NCBI GenBank assembly: GCA_036376595.1 | Contig: DASVAA010000040.1 | Location: 1 to 21,239 of the forward strand | DNA from: SMAG-U1939 sp036376595 | GTDB taxonomy: Bacteria; Chloroflexota; Ktedonobacteria; Ktedonobacterales; JADMIN01 | Direction: 5' to 3' | Length of the DNA: 21,239 bases | Shown here: piece by piece, positions 1-6,073 of the stretch | Position numbering within the stretch: the stretch's first letter is position 1 | Layout: every line of letters starts with the position of its first letter | The notes under the pieces: model-generated | What the model was told of the DNA's origin: nothing | The model's input: only the letters and a program-made list of their open reading frames with translations | Database searches by the model: none | Program-made: the position numbers and the translations under genes

Positions 1-2
1 AC

Positions 3-359
3 CAGCTCAGCGCCGTGTTTAGCGCGCTGGCCGATCCCACGCGGCGCGCGCTGCTCGCCCGGCTCGCCAAGGGCGACGCGACCGTCGCGGAGCTTGCCGC
101 GCCCTTCCGGGTGTCGCAGCCAGCCATCTCGCGGCACCTCAAGGTGCTCGAACAGGCCGGATTGATCTCGCGCAGTCGCCGCGCCACGGCCCGCCTCAGC
201 CACATCGAGGCACAGCCACTGCGGGAGGCGACGGTCTGGCTGGCCTGCTACCGCGAGTTCTGGGCCGAGCGCTACGACCGCCTCGACGCGCTGCTTGCGG
301 AGCTGCAAGACCTTCCGCGGGCGGATCAGGCCGACCGTGAGGCCGATCCTACCGACTGA
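3..359 (+). CDS. ArsR-family winged-helix regulator (5' truncated by window edge)
   Basis: Small DNA-binding repressor of the ArsR/SmtB fold. The frame is open to the left edge (QLSAVFSALADPTRRALLARL), so the true start lies upstream; the GTG at 15 would cut into the conserved first helix. The winged helix-turn-helix is clear: TVAELAAPFRVSQPAISRHLKVLEQAGLI, with the recognition helix around SQPAISRHLKVL, followed by a short wing (ISRSRRATARLSHIE). No cysteine pair of a metal-sensing site is visible. ArsR regulators of this subtype (SALADPTRR...) usually sit directly before an AHSA1/SRPBCC gene, exactly as here. It probably controls its own operon, but the promoter lies outside the window. The family call is firm; the ligand is unknown. 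Confidence 0.93.
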   Translation, partial: QLSAVFSALADPTRRALLARLAKGDATVAELAAPFRVSQPAISRHLKVLEQAGLISRSRRATARLSHIEAQPLREATVWLACYREFWAERYDRLDALLAELQDLPRADQADREADPTD

Positions 360-401
360 CCGCCGCGTGCGGTCGAAGCTTCGGACAGAAAGGAACGCAG
401 C

Positions 402-902
402 ATGGCAACGACGGCACAGACACAGATCACGGCGGAGCCTGGGGTGCCGCAGATCGTGATCACACGCGAGTTCGCCGCATCGCGCGCGCTGCTGTATCGC
501 GCCCACACCGACCCAGAGCTGCTAGTGCAGTGGCTCGGTCCGCGCCGAATGGCGATGACCCTCGACCGCTTCGATCTCCGCGACGGCGGCACCTGGCGCT
601 ACACGCACCGCGACGGGGAGGGCAATGAGTACGGCTTCCACGGCGTCTTCCACGGCACACCGTCGCCTGAAGCCGGCATCGTCCAGACCTTCGAGTTCGA
701 GGGTGCGCCGGGCCACGTCTCGCTGGAGACGCTCACCTTTGAGGAGCGCGGCGGCAAGACCCTGGTGCGCGTCAACGATGTGTTCCAGTCGGTCGAAGAC
801 CGCGACGCGATGGTGGAGTCTGGCATGGAGGATGGGGTCAACGAGGGGTATGAGCGCCTTGACGAGCTGCTCGCCCGCCTGGCCCAGGAGGTACACCAAT
901 GA
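402..902 (+). CDS. SRPBCC / AHSA1-domain protein
   Basis: A 166-residue cytoplasmic protein of the Activator-of-Hsp90-ATPase-1-like (AHSA1) branch of the START/SRPBCC fold, which makes a deep hydrophobic ligand cavity. Typical landmarks are the N-terminal ITREFAASRALLYRAHTDPELLVQWLGP (about 20-47), the strand DLRDGGTWRY (58-67), and the long C-terminal helix GMEDGVNEGYERLDELLARL (141-160). The ATG at 402 follows an AAAGGA ribosome binding site. The gene lies 42 bp after the ArsR gene and its stop overlaps the next start (ATGA at 899-902), so it is in the same operon. ArsR-AHSA1 pairs are very common in bacteria, but their ligand is rarely known. Function beyond ligand binding is not supported. 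Confidence 0.93.
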   Translation: MATTAQTQITAEPGVPQIVITREFAASRALLYRAHTDPELLVQWLGPRRMAMTLDRFDLRDGGTWRYTHRDGEGNEYGFHGVFHGTPSPEAGIVQTFEFEGAPGHVSLETLTFEERGGKTLVRVNDVFQSVEDRDAMVESGMEDGVNEGYERLDELLARLAQEVHQ

Positions 903-1432
903 CCGAGCGCACACCTATCGAAACTACCAATCTCGACCGCTACGGAAATCCCGCGCTACCATGGAGCAGACCGCGCGACCTTCTCGCCGCCGACACGCCG
1001 CGGCCCAACAACACCTTCTTTCTTGGAACGGTTGGGCCGGACGGCCGCCCGCATGCCGCGGGCGTCGGCGCCCTCTGGCTCGACGGTGACCTCTATTTCA
1101 CGAGCTCGCCCGCGGCCCGTAAGTCGCGCAATCTGGCGGCGAACCCGGCCTGCACCATCTCGGTCAGTCTGGAGGGCGTGGACCTGATTCTCGAAGGCGA
1201 CGCGACCCGCGTCACCGATCAGCCGACGCTGGAGGCAGCGGCGGCGCGCTACCGCGAGGGCGGCTGGCCGGCGGAGGTAGAGGGTGAGGCGTTCACTGCG
1301 CCGTACAGCGCGCCGAGCGCTGGTCCGCCGCCCTGGCACCTCTATCGCCTCACCATCCACACTGCCTTCGGTGTCGCAGGAAAGGAACCTCACGGCGCGA
1401 CACGTTGGCGCTTCGAGAACCCGAAAGGATGA
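899..1432 (+). CDS. PNPOx-like split-barrel flavin-binding protein
   Basis: A 177-residue protein of the pyridoxamine 5'-phosphate oxidase-like split beta-barrel family, which bind FMN, F420 or haem. The core is NNTFFLGTVGPDGRPHAAGVGALW (about 37-60), then LYFTSSPAARKSRNLAANP (65-83), the usual phosphate-contacting stretch, and VDLILEGDATRVTD (94-107). It ends in a tryptophan-containing strand (ATRWRFENPKG). True PNPOx enzymes have a longer C-terminus with substrate-binding Arg/His motifs not seen here, so this is a general 'pyridoxamine 5'-phosphate oxidase family' oxidoreductase rather than the vitamin B6 enzyme. It overlaps the AHSA1 stop by 4 bp, implying translational coupling. The substrate is unknown. 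Confidence 0.9.
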   Translation: MTERTPIETTNLDRYGNPALPWSRPRDLLAADTPRPNNTFFLGTVGPDGRPHAAGVGALWLDGDLYFTSSPAARKSRNLAANPACTISVSLEGVDLILEGDATRVTDQPTLEAAAARYREGGWPAEVEGEAFTAPYSAPSAGPPPWHLYRLTIHTAFGVAGKEPHGATRWRFENPKG

Positions 1433-1438
1433 TGCCTG

Positions 1439-1843
1439 ATGGACTGGAAGCTCGAAGTGGTGGTGGTTCCTGTCTCGGACGTAGACCGCGCGAAGCGCTT
1501 CTACAGCGAGCAGATGGGCTTCAACGTAGACGTTGACCATCGGGCGGGCGAGGGGTTTCGCGTCGTGCAGCTCACGCCTCCCGGCTCGGCGTGCTCGATC
1601 ACCATCGGCACCGGCCTCGCCAAATCGGCGCCGGGGTCGCTGCAGGGCTTGCAGCTCGTCGTCTCGGATATCGAGCAGGCGCGGGCGGAGCTGGTTGCGC
1701 GCGACGTGGAGGTCAGCCCGATCCAGCACTTCGTAGACGGCATCCCGCAGGAGGGGCGCGGCGAAGACTGGAACTCGTTCGTCTTCTTCAGCGACCCCGA
1801 CGGCAACGGCTGGACGGTGCAGGAGGCGCCTGCGGGCCGCTGA
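1439..1843 (+). CDS. VOC / glyoxalase-fold protein
   Basis: A 134-residue vicinal-oxygen-chelate protein with two beta-alpha-beta-beta-beta modules. Module one is LEVVVVPVSDVDRAKRFYSEQMGFNVDVDH (5-34); module two begins at LQLVVSDIEQARAELVARDVEV and ends with FVFFSDPDGNGWTVQEAP, the usual SDPDGN turn and C-terminal glutamate strand. The first strand has no obvious metal-binding histidine, so it may be a non-catalytic binding or antibiotic-sequestering type rather than a glyoxalase I. It starts 6 bp after the PNPOx-like stop and is the last gene of the operon; the hairpin at 1867-1905 follows. ArsR/AHSA1/VOC gene sets are widespread, but the role is not established. Confidence 0.9.
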   Translation: MDWKLEVVVVPVSDVDRAKRFYSEQMGFNVDVDHRAGEGFRVVQLTPPGSACSITIGTGLAKSAPGSLQGLQLVVSDIEQARAELVARDVEVSPIQHFVDGIPQEGRGEDWNSFVFFSDPDGNGWTVQEAPAGR

Positions 1844-1866
1844 TACCACATCGCCGCACACACGAT

Positions 1867-1905
1867 GAGGCGCCTGCGGATCGCGATGCGATCTGCGAGC
1901 GCCTC
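1867..1905. terminator. Long hairpin between convergent genes, probable bidirectional terminator
   Basis: The outer arms GAGGCGC (1867-1873) and GCGCCTC (1899-1905) pair perfectly. Inside them GCGGATCGC (1876-1884) pairs with GCGATCTGC (1888-1896) with one G-T wobble, around a GAT loop. A short TTGCTTCGTC tract follows on the plus strand. It lies in the 83-bp gap between the stop of the VOC gene and the stop of E2, where transcription from both sides would meet. There is no long U-run, so it may also act as an mRNA 3' stabiliser. Confidence 0.65.
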
Positions 1906-1926
1906 TTGCTTCGTCGCTCCCCGCGA

Positions 1927-3246
1927 TCAGCGCTCCAGGCTGGAGGGGTCCTCGATCAGCGCGGCGACCGTGGCAAGGAACTCGGCGCCGCGCGCGCCGT
2001 CCACGACGCGGTGGTCGCACGAGAGGCTGAGCGTCATCGTCAGCCGCACGGCGGGCTGGCCGTTGACCGGCACGACACGCTCGGCCACGCGGCCCACAGC
2101 AAGGATGGCGGCCTGCGGTGCGTTGATGATCGCGTTGAAGGCGTCCACACCGTACATGCCCAGGTTGCTGATCGTGAAGGTGCCGTCGGCCAGGTCGCGC
2201 GGCCGCAGCCGGCTCGCCTGCGCGCGAGCCACCAGATCGGCGCGGCGCCGCGCGATGCCACCCAGCGTCAGGTCGTCCGCCTGATGGATGACGGGCACCA
2301 CCAGCCCCTCGGCAACGGCCACCGCCAGCCCGATGTTGATCTCGTCGTTGAGCGTGACGACGCCTTGCTGCCACGAGGCGTTGAGCCGCGGATGCCGCCG
2401 CAACGCCGCCGCCACGACCCTCACCAGCAGGTCGGTGTACGTCACCTTCTCCCGCGTGTCCCGCGCCGCGCGCTCGCGCCACGCGACCAGCGCCTCGGCG
2501 CTCACCTCGCGGACCAGGAAGAAGTGCGGGATTGTCGTCCAGCTCTGGGTGGTGCGCTCGGCCATCAGCCGCCAGATGGTGCTCGTTGTACTGGTCGCGG
2601 CCGCCGCGCCTGGGGCCGGCTCGCCCGACACATTATGCGGGGCAGGGAGGGTGGCAACCGCGCTCGCAACCGGCTCCGCCGCTAGGACGTCCGCAGCCAG
2701 CACGACGCCGCCGGGTCCGCTGCCACGGATGGCGGCCAGCTCGACACCGCGCTCCGCCGCGATGCGCCGCGCTTTGGGCGACGCCAGCCGCCGGCCATTC
2801 CCGTCCGGCGCGCCTTGCTCGACCGTTGATGAAGGCGCCGCGACCGCCGCGGATGGCGGGCCGGCGGATTTATCCGCGCCGAGGGGTGTCCCGCCACTAA
2901 GCCCGCCTGCGCCAGCTAGAGAGCGATCCGGTACTGTGCGTGACTCTGCCCCCCCCTCGCCCCGCAGGGAGAGAGGGCTGGGGGGTGAGGTCTCCCCGGC
3001 GGCTTCCTCGGGCGTGAGGATCACGGCGATCACCTGCGCCACCGGCACCTCATCGCCGGCCTGCGCCGAGACGCGCGCGAGAATGCCGGTCGCTGGCGCC
3101 TCCAGGTCCACCGCCGCCTTATCGGTCTCGATCACCACCAGCGCCTCGCCCGCGGTGACGTGCTGCCCCTCGGCTTTGAGCCACTCGACGATCTTGCCGG
3201 TGTCCTGGGCCATGCCCAGCACCGGCAAGATGACATTGGTTGCCAT
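1927..3246 (-). CDS. Dihydrolipoamide acyltransferase (E2) of a 2-oxoacid dehydrogenase complex
   Basis: This 439-residue core subunit moves the acyl group from E1 through a lipoyl-lysine to CoA. Domains: an N-terminal lipoyl domain (1-78) with the lipoylated K43 in IETDKAAVDLE; an unusually repeat-derived linker (about 80-152); a peripheral-subunit binding domain (154-188, SPKARRIAAERGV); a second Ala/Pro linker; and the catalytic acyltransferase domain (about 225-439) with active site DHRVVDG (H412, D416). The ATG at 3246 is preferred over in-frame ATGs up to 3318: it has a GGGGGA ribosome site, starts at the conserved lipoyl sequence, and the upstream codons overlap a TATAAT promoter. It is the last gene of the minus-strand block after E1 alpha, E1 beta and the M24 protein. 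The substrate (pyruvate, acetoin or branched-chain 2-oxoacid) cannot be fixed from sequence alone. No E3 is present. Confidence 0.95.
   Translation of the reverse strand: MATNVILPVLGMAQDTGKIVEWLKAEGQHVTAGEALVVIETDKAAVDLEAPATGILARVSAQAGDEVPVAQVIAVILTPEEAAGETSPPSPLSLRGEGGAESRTVPDRSLAGAGGLSGGTPLGADKSAGPPSAAVAAPSSTVEQGAPDGNGRRLASPKARRIAAERGVELAAIRGSGPGGVVLAADVLAAEPVASAVATLPAPHNVSGEPAPGAAAATSTTSTIWRLMAERTTQSWTTIPHFFLVREVSAEALVAWRERAARDTREKVTYTDLLVRVVAAALRRHPRLNASWQQGVVTLNDEINIGLAVAVAEGLVVPVIHQADDLTLGGIARRRADLVARAQASRLRPRDLADGTFTISNLGMYGVDAFNAIINAPQAAILAVGRVAERVVPVNGQPAVRLTMTLSLSCDHRVVDGARGAEFLATVAALIEDPSSLER
2859..2907. repeat. GC-rich palindromic repeat-like DNA inside the E2 linker
   Basis: Contains the perfect hairpin GCGGAT-TT-ATCCGC and the GC-rich arm GAGGGGTGTCCCGCC. 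It encodes about residues 114-130 of E2 (GGLSGGTPLGADKSAGP), which does not look like the usual Ala/Pro E2 linker. I infer an inserted intergenic-type repeat; only one copy is in the window. Confidence 0.4.
2949..2990. repeat. C-run/G-run palindromic repeat-like DNA inside the E2 linker
   Basis: Seven Cs, then CTCGCCCCGCAGGGAGAG, then a run of six Gs and TGAGG: an imperfect palindrome of the type often seen as dispersed intergenic repeats. Read in the E2 frame it gives SPPSPLSLRGEGG (residues 87-99), just after the lipoyl domain. Only one good copy is visible here, so its status as a dispersed repeat is inferred. Confidence 0.45.
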
Positions 3247-3290
3247 GAACAATCCCCCGCCACCCACTAGGCGCATGCAGATCGCGCCCC

Positions 3291-3334
3291 TATGACACGT
3301 CATTATACGACGCGTCATGAGATGAGCGCGTCAG
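3291..3334 (-). promoter_or_regulatory. Promoter with tandem TGAC-GTCA operators upstream of E2
   Basis: On the minus strand a perfect -10 box TATAAT (3302-3307) lies 56-61 bp upstream of the E2 start codon. It is bracketed by palindromes: ATGACACGTCAT (3292-3303) on the downstream side, ACGACGCGTCAT (3307-3318) upstream, and a weaker third copy GAGCGCGTCA (3324-3333). The GTCA half-sites are spaced 15 and 16 bp apart. No good -35 box is seen at 17 bp, as often in activator-dependent or operator-covered promoters. I infer a regulated promoter giving E2 its own transcript; the regulator is not identified. Confidence 0.55.
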
Positions 3335-3347
3335 CCGTTCGTCCGCT

Positions 3348-3370
3348 GGGCGTCCACCGGACGCCCCTAC
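3348..3370 (-). repeat. REP-like element, copy 1
   Basis: Full copy of the 23-bp element: GTAG head, arm GGGCGTCC, loop GGT, arm GGACGCCC, sharing one G between head and arm (minus-strand reading). Its TAG (3367-3369) is the stop codon of the M24 gene. Confidence 0.85.
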
Positions 3371-4749
3371 GAACCGCCGTTGCCGCGCGGGCGTCCACCG
3401 GACGCCCCTACGCTGTGCGCCACCGGGGCCGGACGCCGCCCGTTGGGGTGCGCGTGCTGCGTGTTGAGCTGCGACTGCACCTCGCGCACCGCCGGCAGCG
3501 GCCCGTTGACCGTGTAGTAGTGCGCGCCCGCGACCAGCAGCTCCTCGGCGGGGAAGCGTGTGATCACCTCGCAGCCGTCCTTTGTCACCACGAGCTGCTC
3601 CTCGATGCGCGCCGCCGTCCAGCCGTCGGAGGCGGGCCAGAACGTCTCCAGCGCGAAGACCATGCCCTCCTGGATGACCTCGGGATGGTCGAGCGAGACG
3701 AGCCGGCTGAAAATCGGCTTCTCCCAGATTGAGAGGCCGACGCCGTGGCCGTATTGCAGTGCGAAGGCCGCCTCTTCGTCGGGGAAGCCGAACTCCTGCG
3801 CCTTGGGCCACAGCTTGACGACATCGGCAGTCGTCACGCCCGGCTTGATGGCGTAGATCGCGGCGTCGAGGATGTCGCGGCACTTCTTGTAGGCGTCCAC
3901 CATCGCCTGTGAGGCGCTGCCGACGGCGAAGGTGCGGTAGTAGCAGGTGCGGTAGCCGTTGTAGCTGTGCAGGATGTCGAAGTAAGCGGGGTCGCCGGGG
4001 CGCAGCGCGCGGTCGCTGAAGACGTGCGGGTGCGGACTGCAGCGCTCGCCGGAGATCGCGTTGACGCCCTCGACGTGCTCCGATCCCATGTCGTAGAGCA
4101 CCTTGCTCACCAGGCCGACGCACTCGTTCTCGCGCACACCCGGCTTCATGAAACGATAGAGGTCGTCGTAGGCGGCGTCCACCATCATACAGGCGGTGTT
4201 GAGCAGCGTGATCTCGTCGCGCGTCTTGATCAGCCGTGCCTGCTGCATGAGCTGCTGCCCATCCACGACCTTGATGCCCTCGGCCTGCAGCGCGAAGAGC
4301 ACCGGCAGCTCGATGGCGTCCACGCCAAGCGGCTCGCCCAGCAGCCCGCGCTCCTCCAGCTCGACGCGGATCTTGCGCGCCACCTCCTCAGCCCGGCCAG
4401 CCGCCGGCAGCATGGCCCCGCGCTGCGTCGAGATGCCCGCGCGCGAGCGCTCCTCGCCCAGCCACGGGCAGTACAGCTTGTGGTGCCGTGCCGCCGAGCC
4501 GAAGTCCCACAGGATCGGCTCGTCGTCCTGCGGCAGCAGGCTGAAGCGCGCCAGCTTATCCTGCGCCCAGGTGCCGATGTGCGTAGCGGTGATGTAGCGG
4601 ATGTTGGTCATGTCGAAGCACAGCAGGGCGCCCAGCTCCGACTCTTTGAGCAGCTTCTTGATGCGGCCCGTGCGCTGCGTGCGCAGCCGCTCGAAGTCTA
4701 CGCGCTCCTCCCAGTCCACGCCCATCGTGCCGTACGTCTTCAGGGTCAT
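3367..4749 (-). CDS. M24 (Xaa-Pro peptidase/creatinase-fold) hydrolase with an altered metal site
   Basis: A 460-residue protein: an N-terminal creatinase-type domain (about 15-170) and a C-terminal pita-bread domain (about 175-415). Four of the five usual metal ligands are recognisable: D258 (FDILHSYNGY), H335 (YGHGVGL), E368 (ALETFW) and E383 (RIEEQL). The second Asp of the DxxxxxxxGYxxDxxRTF pattern is C269 (GYRTCYYRTF). A normal dinuclear metallopeptidase centre is therefore doubtful. Related members of the fold include creatinase and ectoine hydrolase, which are not peptidases. The start ATG at 4749 has AAAGGAG in front. The last 14 residues or so (VGASGGRPRGNGGS) and the stop come from two REP-like elements. 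It lies between E1 beta and E2, suggesting a hydrolytic step in the same catabolic route. The substrate is unknown. Confidence 0.88.
   Translation of the reverse strand: MTLKTYGTMGVDWEERVDFERLRTQRTGRIKKLLKESELGALLCFDMTNIRYITATHIGTWAQDKLARFSLLPQDDEPILWDFGSAARHHKLYCPWLGEERSRAGISTQRGAMLPAAGRAEEVARKIRVELEERGLLGEPLGVDAIELPVLFALQAEGIKVVDGQQLMQQARLIKTRDEITLLNTACMMVDAAYDDLYRFMKPGVRENECVGLVSKVLYDMGSEHVEGVNAISGERCSPHPHVFSDRALRPGDPAYFDILHSYNGYRTCYYRTFAVGSASQAMVDAYKKCRDILDAAIYAIKPGVTTADVVKLWPKAQEFGFPDEEAAFALQYGHGVGLSIWEKPIFSRLVSLDHPEVIQEGMVFALETFWPASDGWTAARIEEQLVVTKDGCEVITRFPAEELLVAGAHYYTVNGPLPAVREVQSQLNTQHAHPNGRRPAPVAHSVGASGGRPRGNGGS
3389..3411 (-). repeat. REP-like element, copy 2 (inside the M24 coding region)
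   Basis: Perfect copy of the GTAG-stem-loop element, 41 bp from copy 1 and in the same orientation. It is translated in the M24 frame as VGASGGRP, so it adds coding sequence instead of a stop. Confidence 0.85.
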
Positions 4750-4772
4750 CGGTTTTGCTCCTTTGCCCGCCA

Positions 4773-4794
4773 GGCGTCCACCGGACGCCCCTAC
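4773..4794 (-). repeat. REP-like element, copy 3
   Basis: 22 of 23 bp of the element, just upstream of the M24 start. It abuts directly on the longer arm-repeat element at 4795-5030. Confidence 0.83.
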
Positions 4795-5030
4795 GAGGAA
4801 TACGGAGAACGTGGAGGTCGCGGAGGGTCGCGGAGGTCGCGGAGAAGAATCAGAGAGCACAGGCGTTGTGTGGAGCGAGTTCTCCCTCTGCGCCCTCTGC
4901 GGTTTATCTCTGTTTCTACCTCCGTTCCCTCCGTTTCCTCTGTGGTAAACTCTTCTTCCCTCCGCGTCCTCCACGAGTCTCCGCGGACTCCGCGAACCTC
5001 CGCGAACTCTGCGTTCTCCGTGTCCCCTAC
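4795..5030. repeat. Composite purine/pyrimidine-arm repeat element B1
   Basis: Fills the gap between E1 beta and the M24 gene. The left part is reiterated GGAG(A)ACG/TCGCGGAGG; the right part is the complementary CCTCCGCG/TTCTCCG. A middle section (CCTCCGTTTCCTCTGTGGT) is shared word for word with B2. The two sides could fold into a long imperfect hairpin. The right end is CCCCTAC, and the CTA in it (5027-5029) is the E1 beta stop codon TAG. No protein-coding evidence is seen on either strand. Confidence 0.75.
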
Positions 5031-6073
5031 ACGCGGCCGCAGAGGGTCTTCGCCATCTCAGTGACGGACTGCGGCGTGGGGACCGTCTGGTCTTCGAGCA
5101 CCGGCGAGAACGGCACCGGCACGTCCATCGCTCCCATGCGCTTGACGGGCGCGTCGAGGGAGTAGAACGCGCCCTCGGCGATCACCGCCGCCAGCTCGGC
5201 TGTCACGCCGTAGCGCTCGTAGCCTTCGTCCACGACGATCGCCCGACTGGTCTTCTTCGCCGAGGCAATCAGCGCCTCTTTGTCCAGCGGGAACATCGTG
5301 CGCGGGTCCACGACCTCGGCGCTGATGCCCAGCTCGGCCAGGTTGTCGGCCGCCGCCAGCGCCACCTGCACCATACTGCTGGTCGCCACGATGGTGATGT
5401 CGGTGCCCTCGCGCTTGACGTCAGCCACTCCAAAGGGGATGGTGTACTCCTCCTCGGGCACCGGACCCTTGAGCTGATACATCATCTTGTCCTCGAAGAC
5501 CACCACCGGGTTGTCGTCGCGGATCGCGGTCTTGAGCAGCCCCTTGGCGTCGTAGGGCGTGGAGGGCAGCGCCACCTTGAGGCCGGGGACGTGGCTCACC
5601 CAGGCGTGCAGGCTCTGGCTGTGCTGCGCGGCGCTGCGGCGGGTCGCACCGAGCGTAGTGCGCACCACCAGCGGCACTTTCAGCTTGCCGCCCGACATGT
5701 AATGGACCTTGGCGGCCTGGTTGGCGAGCTGGTCCATGATCAGCCCGATGAAGTCGCCGAACATGATGTCCACCACCGGGCGCATGCCGGTCATCGCGGC
5801 GCCCACGCCCAGACCGGTGATGCCGGCCTCCGAGATCGGCGAGTCAATGATGCGCTGCGGGCCGAACTCCTCGACCAGCCCAGAGAGCACCTTGAACGGC
5901 GTGCCAGCCTCGGCGACGTCCTCGCCCATCACGTAGACCGTCGGGTCGCGGCGCAGCTCCTCGGCCAGCGCCTCGCGGATCGCCTGGGCGAGCGTGATCT
6001 CACGCGTGGCGCCGGCAGTCGTGCCGATGCCGGCGGGCTGAAGGGTGGCACTCGTACTAGTTGGCGTAGACAT
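5027..6073 (-). CDS. 2-oxoacid dehydrogenase E1 component, beta subunit
   Basis: This 348-residue subunit, with E1 alpha, forms the ThDP-dependent decarboxylase that loads E2. The transketolase-type pyrimidine-binding domain (about 25-200) shows LAQAIREALAEELRRDP, the MGEDVAEAGTPFKV strand, DSPISEAGITGLGVGAAMTGMRPVVDIMFGDF, and the conserved histidine loop RRSAAQHSQSLHAW. The C-terminal domain (about 210-345) has VVDPRTMFPLDKEAL and IVVDEGYERYG. Length and motifs are normal for PDH/acetoin/branched-chain E1 beta. The N-terminal 20 residues or so are a Thr/Ala-rich extension. Its start overlaps the E1 alpha stop by 17 bp, so the two are translationally coupled, as expected for an obligate heterotetramer. 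The TAG stop lies in the CCCCTAC end of repeat B1. Confidence 0.96.
   Translation of the reverse strand: MSTPTSTSATLQPAGIGTTAGATREITLAQAIREALAEELRRDPTVYVMGEDVAEAGTPFKVLSGLVEEFGPQRIIDSPISEAGITGLGVGAAMTGMRPVVDIMFGDFIGLIMDQLANQAAKVHYMSGGKLKVPLVVRTTLGATRRSAAQHSQSLHAWVSHVPGLKVALPSTPYDAKGLLKTAIRDDNPVVVFEDKMMYQLKGPVPEEEYTIPFGVADVKREGTDITIVATSSMVQVALAAADNLAELGISAEVVDPRTMFPLDKEALIASAKKTSRAIVVDEGYERYGVTAELAAVIAEGAFYSLDAPVKRMGAMDVPVPFSPVLEDQTVPTPQSVTEMAKTLCGRV

Noticed and set aside
956..2482. A 508-codon open frame on the minus strand spanning the PNPOx, VOC and E2 regions
   Set aside because: It is antisense to two well-supported genes and shifted relative to E2, with Arg/Gly/Ala-rich translation typical of GC-rich shadow frames and no recognisable domain.
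3244..3318. Longer N-terminus for E2 starting at 3318
   Set aside because: It would begin inside the TATAAT/operator array, adds 24 unconserved residues, and lacks a ribosome site, whereas 3246 has GGGGGA and the conserved lipoyl start.
3348..3411. Possible CRISPR array from closely spaced palindromic repeats
   Set aside because: Only two copies are tandem, the spacing elsewhere is irregular, orientation varies, and there are no cas genes; REP-type elements explain the pattern.
4795..5030. Possible short proteins rich in Arg/Glu/Gly read from the arm-repeat elements
   Set aside because: The frames arise from reiterated CGCGGAG units, occur on both strands, and have no start signals; treated as repeat DNA.
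3967..5064. A 365-codon plus-strand open frame over the M24 gene and B1
   Set aside because: Antisense to the M24 gene with no motifs; its length reflects the lack of stops in GC-rich DNA.
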